From positions 1-64,000 of the forward strand of contig NZ_JAFRDR010000004.1 in assembly GCF_017377795.1 (NCBI RefSeq): a DNA stretch of 64,000 nucleotides, read 5' to 3'. This document shows positions 16,675 through 24,843 of the stretch, in pieces (position 1 is the first letter of the stretch; every line of letters starts with the position of its first letter). The stretch comes from Williamsia soli (GTDB taxonomy: Bacteria; Actinomycetota; Actinomycetes; Mycobacteriales; Mycobacteriaceae). The position numbers were made by a program, and so were the translations under genes. The notes beneath the pieces were generated by a model. The model was not told the DNA's origin, searched no databases, and saw only the letters and a list, made by a program, of their open reading frames with translations.

Positions 16675-17645
16675 TGCTTCTACGCTCGCCGCAGACCCGT
16701 TCGGTCGATCTCGGCTCGATTCGTCTGCGTCTCACCGCCGTCGGCGCCATAAATGGCAAAGCACCGCTCAACGTCAAACGTTGGCCGGCGGAACAGCACG
16801 CAGCGGTCCATCTGGTGGGCTCGAGTAGTGGTGTGTGGTTTCTCAAAATGCCACTCTCGGGCATACACACTGTGCCATCGGAGGTGCTGGCGCTCGACCT
16901 ACTGCAGGGGAGTGATGTTCCGGTCCCCACCCTGGTCGCAGATGCGCAACTCGGGGCGTCTGCGGGTTATCTGGTCCGCCGGACTCCCGGTAGGACTGTC
17001 CACGAGGATGCGGAGGTCGCGCTCGTACCGAAATCGCATCGACACCGGCTGTCCGTCAGTTTCATCGATACCCTCGCCGCGATCCACGTGCACAAGCCCG
17101 CCGGTTGCGACCGGCTGCCGGTGGCGAGTTCGGCGGATCTGCTGACCCGGCTCGGCATGGAGTTGATGACACATGGTGCAACTCCCCAGGAGCTTCGCCT
17201 CCTCGAGTTGCTCGAAAGGACCCGGCCCCCGGGGCAGCGAGCCAGTCTTGTTCACGGTGACTACCGTCTCGGCAACGTCGTGATCGACAGTGAGAGACCC
17301 GAACATATTCTCGCGGTGGAAAATTGGGAGTTTGCCCAGGTCGGAGATCCGTTGACGGATCTGGCGATCGCAGCGACCTACTGGTCGACTCGGCCGACTT
17401 CAGCGGTGGCTGCGAGACCGGCAGCGCACGAGGGCTTCCCCCAGTTCGAGGATCTCGTCGATCGGTATGCCGGATCAACCGGGATCGATGTCGACGACCT
17501 CTGGTGGCATCGTGCCCTCGCCGGCCTCATCGTCGCACGGCGGTGGCGTGAACCACGCACGCCGGCGATCAAGAGGCGGCGTAGTTGTCGAGACACCACA
17601 GCGTTCTGCCGCAACCTGATCGATGACAGTCTCGGATTGTTCTGA
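16674..17645 (+). CDS. APH-fold protein, probable inactive kinase
   Basis: A 324-residue APH-fold protein. The catalytic loop SLVHGDYRLGN is intact (HGD 194-196, Asn201), but the Mg-binding Asp that normally stands in the DWE motif is Asn217 (AVENWEFAQVGDP), which would weaken or abolish phosphotransfer. The N-terminal ATP-binding lobe is also short. It overlaps the stop of the acyl-CoA dehydrogenase by one base, so it is co-translated. It may be a structural partner or regulator of the first kinase, or a kinase with altered metal use. The gene ends just before a run of G/C homopolymers. Confidence 0.75.
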   Translation: MLLRSPQTRSVDLGSIRLRLTAVGAINGKAPLNVKRWPAEQHAAVHLVGSSSGVWFLKMPLSGIHTVPSEVLALDLLQGSDVPVPTLVADAQLGASAGYLVRRTPGRTVHEDAEVALVPKSHRHRLSVSFIDTLAAIHVHKPAGCDRLPVASSADLLTRLGMELMTHGATPQELRLLELLERTRPPGQRASLVHGDYRLGNVVIDSERPEHILAVENWEFAQVGDPLTDLAIAATYWSTRPTSAVAARPAAHEGFPQFEDLVDRYAGSTGIDVDDLWWHRALAGLIVARRWREPRTPAIKRRRSCRDTTAFCRNLIDDSLGLF

Positions 17646-17682
17646 CCGCGGATATTCACACGCATCTGGTTTGGACTTCGCT

Positions 17683-17857
17683 GTGTGGCGGGGGGGGGGG
17701 GGGGGGCGGGGGCCCCCCCCCCCCCCCCACCCCGCCGGGGGCGGGGGCGCACACCGCATGGTGTTGTTTGTCTCGGCGGTGTCTAACCCCCTCGCGTTTG
17801 GTGGGGCGGGGGGGGGGGGGGGGGGGGGCCCCCCCCCCCCCCCCCCCCGCCACACGC
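17683..17857. repeat. G/C homopolymer runs with nested inverted repeats
   Basis: The 223-bp gap between converging genes holds a run of 17 G (17690-17706), one C, 5 G, then 16 C (17713-17728), and a second block of 21 G (17808-17828) followed directly by 20 C (17829-17848). The ends GTGTGGCG and CGCCACAC are inverted repeats, so the whole segment can fold into a giant hairpin. It may be a real convergent terminator or G-quadruplex site, or an artefact of base calling or gap filling. Reading frames through it give only Gly/Pro runs and were not called as genes. Confidence 0.9.
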
Positions 17858-17868
17858 AAGACCGGCTG

Positions 17869-19437
17869 TCAGTGGAGGATCAGCTCGTCTTCTGTCTGGC
17901 GCCCTCGGCGTATGAAGAGTGCAACGACGGATCCACCGAGCGCGACGACGGCCGCGATCCACAACGTGGTGTGCATTCCCGAAATGAAGGTCGTAGCCGT
18001 GATATCGGCCAGGGTGGCCTGAATTTCAGGTGTAGCGGATGGCACCGGCGGCGTCACTCCCTGAGCCACCAAGCGTGAGGCCTCGCCGCTGACCTCGGTG
18101 ACCACACTCTCTGGGACCCCGGCGGCTGAAGCGTTCTCCCCGAACCGGCGAGCGACGATGGTCGCCATGATCGCGCCGAGGACCGAGGTGCCGACGATGC
18201 CACCGGCCTGACTTGCGGTCTGATGAACACCCGAAGCGGCGCCTGCGTCGGCCTCACTGGCGTTCCCGATCACGGCTTGTGCTGACGCGGTCATCACCAA
18301 ACCGATTCCGAGGCCGAGTACTGCGAACGACGGGCACATTCCCCAGAAGTCGGTGGTCAGGTCGATCGTGGTCATGAGAGCGAGGCCGGCGGACGTGAGG
18401 AGCATTCCGATCACCAACGGTGGCCGGGGACCCCAGCGGCGGATCAGACCACCTGTCGCGGTCGCCCCGATCACGTTGGCGATCGACATCGGGAGCAGCT
18501 GCAGTCCTGCTGTCATCGGCGAATCCCCTTTGACCTGCTGCAGATACAGCAGCATGAAGAACAGCGAACCGACCATCGCGAAGAAGGTCAGCAGGATCAT
18601 GGTCACTCCGATCGAGATCGATCGGTCACGGAACAACCGCAGGGGGACAAGCGGATCCGCAGCTCGTCGTTCGATCAGCAGAAATGCGATGCCCATGGCG
18701 GTGCCGGCGCCCAACGCAACCCACACCAGGGGAGCTGACCAGCTCTCTTCACCCGCGTGGATCACGCCATACGTCAGCGGGAGAAGCGCTCCGATCAGCA
18801 ACAGGGCACCGGGAACATCGAACCGGGTGTTCGTGACCCGCTCCGGTTGCTTGATGACGACGATGCCGATGAGCGCGCTCACCACCGCGATCGGTGCATT
18901 GACGAGAAACGCCCAACGCCAACTGAGGCTCTCGACGAGGATGCCCCCGAGGATCGGGCCCCCGGCGCTGGCCGCGCCGATCAAGGCAGAGAACACCGAG
19001 ATGGCCCACGGCAGTTTTTCGATACTGAATGTCGATCTGAGCAGCGACAGCGCATTGGTGATGATGAGCGCGCCGAACAGGCCCTGCAATCCACGAAACA
19101 CGATCACCGACATCACGGAAGGAGACAGTCCGATCCCGACCGACGCCACTCCGAATCCGATGATTCCGACGATGAAGATCGTCTTTTTGCCGTATCGGTC
19201 GCCGAGGCGTCCCGCGAGGACAAGCATCGAGGCGAGGGCGAGCAAGTAGACATTGGTGATCCATTGCAGACCACCGAGGCTGGCCCCCAAGTCCTTGGCG
19301 AGAACCGGATTGGCGACGGCCGTGATGGTGCCGTCGAGCGCGACTATGAACACGCCCATCGCGATCGCCGCGAGAGCAGCCCAGGGATTGCCGGCCGCCC
19401 TTTCCTCGCGCTTGACGGTGGCGGTATCAGTTGTCAC
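17869..19437 (-). CDS. MFS transporter, DHA2 (14-span) family
   Basis: A 522-residue drug:H+ antiporter-like permease. ALDGTITAVANPVLAKDLGAS in TM1 (antiporter motif region), GRLGDRYGKKTIF in the TM2-3 loop (motif A) and about 14 hydrophobic segments fit the EmrB/QacA group. GTG at 19437 is used because GGAAGG precedes it; longer in-frame starts lack a ribosome site. It is the last gene of the minus-strand run tetR - E1alpha - E1beta - E3 - MFS, so it may import or export the island's substrate or a toxic intermediate. Confidence 0.87.
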   Translation of the reverse strand: MTTDTATVKREERAAGNPWAALAAIAMGVFIVALDGTITAVANPVLAKDLGASLGGLQWITNVYLLALASMLVLAGRLGDRYGKKTIFIVGIIGFGVASVGIGLSPSVMSVIVFRGLQGLFGALIITNALSLLRSTFSIEKLPWAISVFSALIGAASAGGPILGGILVESLSWRWAFLVNAPIAVVSALIGIVVIKQPERVTNTRFDVPGALLLIGALLPLTYGVIHAGEESWSAPLVWVALGAGTAMGIAFLLIERRAADPLVPLRLFRDRSISIGVTMILLTFFAMVGSLFFMLLYLQQVKGDSPMTAGLQLLPMSIANVIGATATGGLIRRWGPRPPLVIGMLLTSAGLALMTTIDLTTDFWGMCPSFAVLGLGIGLVMTASAQAVIGNASEADAGAASGVHQTASQAGGIVGTSVLGAIMATIVARRFGENASAAGVPESVVTEVSGEASRLVAQGVTPPVPSATPEIQATLADITATTFISGMHTTLWIAAVVALGGSVVALFIRRGRQTEDELILH

Positions 19438-19498
19438 GTGTAAGCCTTCCAGCTGTCCAGAGGGAGCGTCATGGTCGATTTGGGGGGCTCGATCCACG

Positions 19499-20869
19499 TC
19501 ACGAATGCGAGTGCAGCGGCTTGCCGGCCAATGCCATGGCTGCTTCGCCGAGGGATTCGTTTTGGGTGGGATGGGCGTGGATGAGCTGGGCATAGTCCTC
19601 AGGCGTCGTGCCGAGGTGTACCGCCATCGCTGCCTCTCCGACCTGCTCACTGATCCGCGAACCGATCATGTGGACCCCGACGATGGATCCGCCACGCTGC
19701 CTGACGAGTTTCACCGCTCCGCCGGTACCGAGGATCTGTGATTTGCCGTTGCCGCCGAGGTTGTATTCGACCGTGTCGACCTCGCCGAACTTCTCGGCCG
19801 CTTCGGCTTCGGTGAGCCCGACCGACGCTATCTCCGGATCGCAGTAGGTGACCTTGGGAATCTTCGAGTCCTCGATGGGATCCGGCGAGAGACCGGCGAT
19901 GTCCTCTGCGACGAAGATGCCGTGCGCAAATCCGCGATGGGCGAGTTGAGGACCTTCGACGAGGTCACCCACGGCGTAGATTCCCGGCACGGTCGTCCGT
20001 AGGCGTTCGTTCGTCGCAACCCAGCCGCGATGGAGTTGAACTCCGAGTTCATCGAGGCCCAGGCCCGTTGTGCGAGGTTCGCGGCCGACGGCGACCAGGA
20101 CGACGTCGGCATTCAGAGTTTGACCGTCAGCGAGCGTGACTGTCGCCGTCTCCTGGGTCTGCTCGACGCCTATCACCTTGGCGTTGGCTTTCACTTTGAT
20201 CTTTCGCTTCCGAAAGGCTCGTTCGAGCTTCTTCGAGATGGACGGATCTTCCTGCGGTACCAGGGACCCCATCGTTTCGATCACGGTCACGTCAGCACCG
20301 AGCGAACGCCACAGACTGGCGAATTCCACACCGATCACCGATCCGCCGATGATCACCACCGTCTCCGGGATGTTCGGCAGGTTCAGCGCTTGTTCGCTGG
20401 TCATGACGCGACCCTCGATCGTCAGGCCTGGAAGGGTGCGGGCCAGGGCGCCGGTTGCCAGCACGAGATATTTGCCGGTGATGCAGTGTCCGTCGACCTC
20501 GACCGTCTTCTCGGAAACGAGCTTTCCTCTTCCGTCGATCACGGTGATTCCTGCGGACGCGATCAACCCGTTCAGGCCCTTGTGCAGACGATCGATGACC
20601 CCGGCTTTGTACGTGTTGACCTGGGCCATGTCGATGCCCGTGAGAGATGCGGTGACGCCGAACGAAGTGCTGTCACGAACGGTATCGGCTACCTCGGCGG
20701 CGTGGAGGAGCGCCTTCGTCGGGATACATCCGTTGTGTAGGCACGTCCCGCCGGTCCGATCCTGCTCGATGATCGCGACAGACATTCCGAGTTGTGCTGA
20801 CCGGAGCGCACAGGCGTAGCCACCGCTTCCGCCACCGACGATCACGACGTCAAAAGTGTGTTCTGTCAA
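19499..20869 (-). CDS. lpdA: Dihydrolipoamide dehydrogenase (E3)
   Basis: A 456-residue flavoprotein disulfide reductase. It has the FAD-binding VVIVGGGSGGYACA, the redox-active GGTCLHNGCIPTKALLH (two Cys five apart), the NAD-binding VIIGGSVIGVEFAS and the C-terminal HAHPTQNESLGEA with the catalytic His/Glu. There is no in-frame ATG at the N-terminus; TTG at 20869 gives the standard start (LTEHTFDVVIVGGG) and has GGAAAA just upstream. It reoxidises the lipoyl domain encoded at 23790 as E3 of the complex. It is separated from the E1beta gene by a 67-bp gap containing a strong hairpin. Confidence 0.95.
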   Translation of the reverse strand: MTEHTFDVVIVGGGSGGYACALRSAQLGMSVAIIEQDRTGGTCLHNGCIPTKALLHAAEVADTVRDSTSFGVTASLTGIDMAQVNTYKAGVIDRLHKGLNGLIASAGITVIDGRGKLVSEKTVEVDGHCITGKYLVLATGALARTLPGLTIEGRVMTSEQALNLPNIPETVVIIGGSVIGVEFASLWRSLGADVTVIETMGSLVPQEDPSISKKLERAFRKRKIKVKANAKVIGVEQTQETATVTLADGQTLNADVVLVAVGREPRTTGLGLDELGVQLHRGWVATNERLRTTVPGIYAVGDLVEGPQLAHRGFAHGIFVAEDIAGLSPDPIEDSKIPKVTYCDPEIASVGLTEAEAAEKFGEVDTVEYNLGGNGKSQILGTGGAVKLVRQRGGSIVGVHMIGSRISEQVGEAAMAVHLGTTPEDYAQLIHAHPTQNESLGEAAMALAGKPLHSHS

Positions 20870-20891
20870 CTGTTTTCCATTCTCAATGGTT

Positions 20892-20923
20892 CGGGGCGAT
20901 AGGCGAGATCGCCTATCGCCCCG
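20892..20923 (-). other. Strong intercistronic hairpin between E1beta and E3
   Basis: 20892-20906 and 20909-20923 are exact 15-bp reverse complements around a GA spacer. The element lies in the 67-bp gap between the E1beta and E3 genes. No T-tract follows on the minus strand, so partial termination or 3' protection of the E1 message is more likely than full termination. Confidence 0.7.
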
Positions 20924-20936
20924 GGTGTGGATTGTG

Positions 20937-21965
20937 CTACTTGCTCGCCAGCTCTCGTGCGGCGAATGCAATCTGCTCGGGGGTAGGCCGCATCATCGCT
21001 TCCAGACGCAGCGTCTGAGGCGCGGGGACGTCCGGTGCACACACCCGGACCACGGGGGCCTTCAACGAAGCAAAGAGCTCCTCGTAGATCTTGACCGCGA
21101 TCTCTGATGCCGGGCCGGCGGTCAGTGCTGCTTCGTTGACGACCATGGCGCGGCCGGTCTTCGCCACCGATTCGAAGACGGTGGGGTAGTCCAGCGGCAC
21201 CAGCGATTTCAAGTCGATCACCTCGACGGAAATGCCTTCGGCTGCCAGCTCCGCAGCGGCGGTCAGACTTTCTTTCCGCATGTGGCCGTACGTGATGAGG
21301 GTGACGTCGGAGCCTACGGTCACCACCTCGGCAACTCCGATCGGAACCACGAAATCGGGGTCGGTCGGTACCGGGCCCTTGATGAAGTTGAGTGACCGGA
21401 CCTCGTGAAAGAGGACAGGGTTCGGGTCACGGACGGCCGCCTTGAGCAGCCCCTTGGCGTCAGCTGCCGTTCCTGGGACCACAACCTTGAGGCCTGGCAT
21501 GTGCATTCCGAGGACCTCGTAGCTGTTGGAATGCTCTGGCCCTGCGGCATCTTGGTGCCCACCCGGAAGGCGTATGACGGCCGGGAGTTCGAACTTTCCG
21601 CCGTGCATGTATCGCCACTTCGCGAGCTTGTGGTAGATCTCGTCGCCGGCGATGAGGGAGAACCCTGCGAAGCCCATCTGGATGATCGGGCGCATGCCGA
21701 CCATCGCCGCCCCGGCCGCGGATCCGGCCATGAAGGCCTCGGTGATTCCGGAGTCGCGGACTCGTTTGGTTCCGAACTCTTCGGCGAGGGTCTTGGCGCC
21801 CTTCTTGCCGAAGAAGCCGCCGATGCTGACGCCTTGGCCAAGGGTGAAGACAGATTCGTCGCGCGCCATCTCCTCCCAGATTGCTGATTCGATGGCTTCG
21901 ATGTAGCGCATCCGCTTGGTTTCGCCTTCGACGCGAGCGGCTTCGGCGCTGGTTACTGTACTCAC
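20937..21965 (-). CDS. 2-oxoacid/acetoin dehydrogenase E1, beta subunit
   Basis: A 342-residue thiamin-diphosphate-dependent E1beta. The conserved Glu that activates the cofactor is present in SGITEAFMAG (Glu76), followed by the RYMHGGKFELPAVIR and HSNSYEVLGMHMPGLKVVVPGT blocks and a transketolase C-domain ending APDVPAPQTLRLEAMMRPT. The usual GEDVG near residue 43 reads GQGVS. The start overlaps the E1alpha stop by 4 bp (21962-21965), so the subunits are coupled. The closest match in kind is the acetoin or branched 2-oxoacid group; the exact substrate cannot be fixed. Confidence 0.92.
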   Translation of the reverse strand: MSTVTSAEAARVEGETKRMRYIEAIESAIWEEMARDESVFTLGQGVSIGGFFGKKGAKTLAEEFGTKRVRDSGITEAFMAGSAAGAAMVGMRPIIQMGFAGFSLIAGDEIYHKLAKWRYMHGGKFELPAVIRLPGGHQDAAGPEHSNSYEVLGMHMPGLKVVVPGTAADAKGLLKAAVRDPNPVLFHEVRSLNFIKGPVPTDPDFVVPIGVAEVVTVGSDVTLITYGHMRKESLTAAAELAAEGISVEVIDLKSLVPLDYPTVFESVAKTGRAMVVNEAALTAGPASEIAVKIYEELFASLKAPVVRVCAPDVPAPQTLRLEAMMRPTPEQIAFAARELASK

Positions 21966-22885
21966 GCGTACACGTCCTTCCAGAGGATGTCGGGATCGGC
22001 GACGGGCGCCGCGAGCGCGTCGGCGTAGGCCTGACGGACATCAGCCTCCGCACGTGCGATGACCGCGTTTGCGTCCGGGATTCGGGCCGAGAGGATGTCG
22101 ATCGGGTCCCGATAGGTGTCGGCGTCCGCACGATGCAGGTCGCCTTCGTAGTGACCGCGGGTTCGGGTCACGTGAGCTTCGACGATGCTCGGTCCGTGAC
22201 CGGCACGTGCGCGGGCAACTGCCTCAGCTGTCGCTTCGTGGACTGCGACGGCATCTTGCCCATCCACCTCGACCCCGGGAACCCCGTATGCGACACCGCG
22301 TTCGGCAACGGTCTTGGTCGGGCTGTACACCTCGAAGGGAGTTGCGACCTGCCAGTGGTTGTTCTCGCAGAAAAAGACCACGGGGAGGTTCCAGACCGCT
22401 GCTTGGGTCAAGGTCTCATGGAAGGTGCCGCGAGCGGCTGTCGCATCACCGAACGCGGCGAGCGCAACCTGATCGGTGCCGCGGATGTCGATGGCGAGGG
22501 CTGCGCCGCCGGCTATGACGAACGCACTGCCGAGCGTTCCGCCTTCGCCGAGCAAACCGATGGCGGGGTCTGCCCACTTCGGCGAACCGGCGCCTTTTCC
22601 GCCGGTCGAACCGGTGACCCGTCCGAAGATGTCGCCGACGACGGGCTCGAGGGCCATACCTTTGCCGAGGGCCCACGCTGAGCCGCGGAAATGGTACGCC
22701 AGGTAGTCGTCGTCGCGTAGCGCTGCGGTGGCACCGATCGGTGCCGCTTCATGTCCTTCGCCGGGATGCCAGTACCCATCGAAACGATTGTCTTTCGAAT
22801 ACTCCGTCACCACGCGGTCGATGGTGCGGGCGTACACCATTCGCTCGAGCATCGTGCGGAGCTGCTCGTCGCTGAGTTGCCCCAT
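21962..22885 (-). CDS. 2-oxoacid/acetoin dehydrogenase E1, alpha subunit
   Basis: A 307-residue E1alpha. HFRGSAWALGKG, GSTGGKGAGSPKWADP (metal/TPP region) and the thiamin motif beginning GDATAARGTFHE and ending ENNHW are present; the motif's usual GDG is GDA. The phosphorylation-loop region THTRTRGHYEGD keeps the family Arg-Gly-His. The start at 22885 has a strong AGGAGG. Its promoter overlaps the end of the upstream tetR gene and carries TetR-type operator sequence (22964-22999). With E1beta, split E2, E3 and LipA it makes a complete lipoylated complex. Confidence 0.92.
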   Translation of the reverse strand: MGQLSDEQLRTMLERMVYARTIDRVVTEYSKDNRFDGYWHPGEGHEAAPIGATAALRDDDYLAYHFRGSAWALGKGMALEPVVGDIFGRVTGSTGGKGAGSPKWADPAIGLLGEGGTLGSAFVIAGGAALAIDIRGTDQVALAAFGDATAARGTFHETLTQAAVWNLPVVFFCENNHWQVATPFEVYSPTKTVAERGVAYGVPGVEVDGQDAVAVHEATAEAVARARAGHGPSIVEAHVTRTRGHYEGDLHRADADTYRDPIDILSARIPDANAVIARAEADVRQAYADALAAPVADPDILWKDVYA

Positions 22886-22963
22886 CGCGTTACCTCCTGT
22901 TGGATCCGAGCGCTGCGCGCCCGATCGTGACTGTGGGTTACACCACACAGTCGTACAGTAGGT

Positions 22964-22999
22964 GAATCAAGTGCTCCGGTCAATCGATTGGATCAATTG
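22964..22999. promoter_or_regulatory. Putative TetR operator before E1alpha
   Basis: This segment contains AATCAAGTGCTCCG, also found at 25837-25850, then the palindrome CAATCGATTG (22981-22990), and CGATTGGATCAATTG (22985-22999), which resembles the 15-bp site at 14293. It lies 78 bp before the E1alpha start and abuts the tetR stop codon. Confidence 0.55.
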
Positions 23000-23001
23000 A
23001 T

Positions 23002-23634
23002 TCAAGCAATGTTGGTGGCGCCGAGTGAGGCGCTGATCCCGCCCGCGAGGAAGTGCACGAGGAACTCGAGGTGGGCCGCTGCCTGTTCCCGGCAGCTGGG
23101 GTCTGTGGAGAGGAGATCCTCGGTGAGGTTGGCGAGTTCGCGGACGAAGACGCCGATCGACAGTGTCAGCGCCCGCTGGATGTCGGCGGTGGGCACGGTC
23201 GGATAGGCGTGCTGAACCGACTCGGCGATTGCCAGTTCTGCGGTCTCGTTGGTCACGCGATCGACATCAGACGAGAGGTACTGGTTCACCAGGCGGATCC
23301 AGTTGGCTCCGTCCCTGCCGCGAGTGTCGAGAAGCTCGAGGTACGCGTTGACGATCACCCGGATCAGCTGCTCGGGGTCGGGCCGGTCGGTCGCGGCATT
23401 CAACTCGTTTGAGCGCTTCAAGATGCTGGCGACGACTTCGTCGCCGTAGAGGTGCAGAACCTCGTCGATGAGTGCGTTCTTGGTACTGAAGTGATAGTGA
23501 ACCGAAGCCGGACCCAGTCCGGCGGCCCGGTTGACTGCCCTGATCGACACGGCGTCCACCCCCTCCGTGGCGAACAGTCCCAAAGCAGCGTTGATGAGGA
23601 GGGTCTTGCCCTCTCCGTCCGGTCTTTTGCTCAT
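23002..23634 (-). CDS. TetR-family transcriptional regulator
   Basis: A 210-residue TetR-type repressor. The N-terminal helix-turn-helix reads VDAVSIRAVNRAAGLGPASVHYHFSTKNAL (about residues 24-53), followed by a helical ligand-binding domain. It sits between the E1/E3 operon and the divergent E2/lipA operon, and related operator sequences flank it on both sides (22964-22999 and 23693-23725), also occurring before the MFS gene (25836) and the APH operon (14293). This suggests autoregulation and control of the whole complex. The inducer is probably a pathway acyl-CoA or keto compound, but nothing in the sequence identifies it. Confidence 0.9.
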   Translation of the reverse strand: MSKRPDGEGKTLLINAALGLFATEGVDAVSIRAVNRAAGLGPASVHYHFSTKNALIDEVLHLYGDEVVASILKRSNELNAATDRPDPEQLIRVIVNAYLELLDTRGRDGANWIRLVNQYLSSDVDRVTNETAELAIAESVQHAYPTVPTADIQRALTLSIGVFVRELANLTEDLLSTDPSCREQAAAHLEFLVHFLAGGISASLGATNIA

Positions 23635-23692
23635 TCGTTACCCCTGATTGCTCGTGCGCTTGCGGTCAATAGTAGGCGGTTCACGAGCCTTC

Positions 23693-23725
23693 CGATTGAA
23701 TCACTTGCACCAATCACTTGATCGG
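23693..23725. promoter_or_regulatory. Putative TetR operators between tetR and lipoyl gene
   Basis: Two sites lie side by side: CGATTGAATCACTTG (23693-23707) and CAATCACTTGATCGG (23711-23725). The second is the exact reverse complement of 25848-25862, in front of the MFS gene. This is the divergent promoter of the regulator and the E2/lipA operon. Confidence 0.6.
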
Positions 23726-23789
23726 CGTTACGCTCGGCGAAGTGACGCACGTCATGCCGATGTGCGCAAGAGGAACGATCGGAGAGATC

Positions 23790-24092
23790 ATGGCCGACAT
23801 CATCGAGGTGAAGATTCCCCACAGCGGTTCGGTGGAGAACGTAGAGATCAACGAGTGGCTGGTGGCGGTCGGCGACGATGTAGAGGCTGACCAGGCCATC
23901 GCCGATGTCAGCACCGACAAGGTCGATACAGAACTGGTGGCGCCCTGTGACGGTCGCATCGCCGCCCTGCTGTTCGGCGACGAATCGGAACTGTCGGTGG
24001 GAACCGTGGCGGCGCTGATGGTCGCCCCGGGTGTCAGCGACGAAGACGCCGCTGCAGCGGTGGCCGACTACACGCCCTCGAGCGACGGCTGA
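23790..24092 (+). CDS. Stand-alone lipoyl-domain protein (E2 N-terminal part)
   Basis: A 100-residue protein that is only a biotinyl/lipoyl domain. The domain begins at residue 2 (ADIIEVKIP), has the lipoylation loop STDKVDTE with Lys44, and is followed by a ~20-residue acidic tail ending VADYTPSSDG. The ATG at 23790 has GGAGAG directly upstream. Normally this domain is the N-terminus of the E2 acyltransferase; here it is a separate gene, one base before the start of the catalytic part. It would carry the acyl group from E1 to the catalytic E2 and be reoxidised by E3. Its lipoyl group could be made in place by the LipA two genes downstream. Confidence 0.88.
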   Translation: MADIIEVKIPHSGSVENVEINEWLVAVGDDVEADQAIADVSTDKVDTELVAPCDGRIAALLFGDESELSVGTVAALMVAPGVSDEDAAAAVADYTPSSDG

Positions 24093-24093
24093 G

Positions 24094-24843
24094 ATGGCGA
24101 CAGCCGACACCGGTGCGGCGACACTCCCGCCCGGTTACGAAGAGGTACCCCACACGATCGAACGTCACCGGGCGCGCCGTCGTGCGATCGCGCGCAATTT
24201 GACTGCAGCAGCGGCGATTCCCTCGCTGACGGCAGACATGCAGTTCGATCTGACGCAACTGCTTGCGGTACGCGCCGCCTGGGACTCCGGACCCAAGCCG
24301 TCGGTGCTCGCTTTCGTGGCCAAGGCGTCGGTCGCTTCGCTGGACGATCACCCCGATCTCAACGCGACCTATGGCGAGCGAGAGTTCATCCGATGGTCGA
24401 CCGTCAACCTCGGTGTCGCAGTCGACGCTCCAGGTGGCCTGGTGGTGCCGGTCATCAGAGACGCCCATACCCTGACGGTCTCCCAGATCGCGGAGGCGGT
24501 ACGAGACCTCGCCAGTCGTGCCCGGGCGAAGGAACTTGCGCTCTCCGATTTGGAGGCCGGAACGTTCACCCTGAGCAATCCCGGTGCAGTTGCGCCCTCG
24601 CTGCGTGCGGAGGCTCTCCTCAATCCGCCCCAGGTGGCGCTTCTTGGGTTACCGGGTATGCGCCGCGTCCCGGTGGTGGTCGACGACGGCGAGGGCGAAC
24701 GGATCGAGGCCCGCTCCGTGCTGGCGCCGTCGTTGACCTTTGACCACCGTGCACTTGATGGTGGAACTGTACTTCGGTACCTCGATTCGGTGCGGGAAAA
24801 GGTTGAGGGCTGGCGGGCGGCCGACTATCTCGCAGCGCCATGA
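24094..24843 (+). CDS. E2 acyltransferase catalytic domain, lacking lipoyl and PSBD
   Basis: A 249-residue chloramphenicol-acetyltransferase-fold E2 core. The catalytic FDHRALDGG has His218 and Asp222, and [11 protein letters not shown] is the second conserved block. The N-terminus starts straight into the [13 protein letters not shown] region that usually precedes the catalytic domain, so there is neither a lipoyl domain nor a peripheral-subunit-binding domain. ATG at 24094 begins one base after the lipoyl gene's TGA, and the end overlaps lipA by ATGA. Without a PSBD the usual docking of E1/E3 must be done differently or be looser. Confidence 0.88.
   Translation: MATADTGAATLPPGYEEVPHTIERHRARRRAIARNLTAAAAIPSLTADMQFDLTQLLAVRAAWDSGPKPSVLAFVAKASVASLDDHPDLNATYGEREFIRWSTVNLGVAVDAPGGLVVPVIRDAHTLTVSQIAEAVRDLASRARAKELALSDLEAGTFTLSNPGAVAPSLRAEALLNPPQVALLGLPGMRRVPVVVDDGEGERIEARSVLAPSLTFDHRALDGGTVLRYLDSVREKVEGWRAADYLAAP

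Noticed and set aside
17623-18078. Open frames on both strands through the G/C runs giving Gly- and Pro-rich proteins
   Set aside because: They arise from homopolymers, lack ribosome sites and overlap the MFS gene; not credible proteins.
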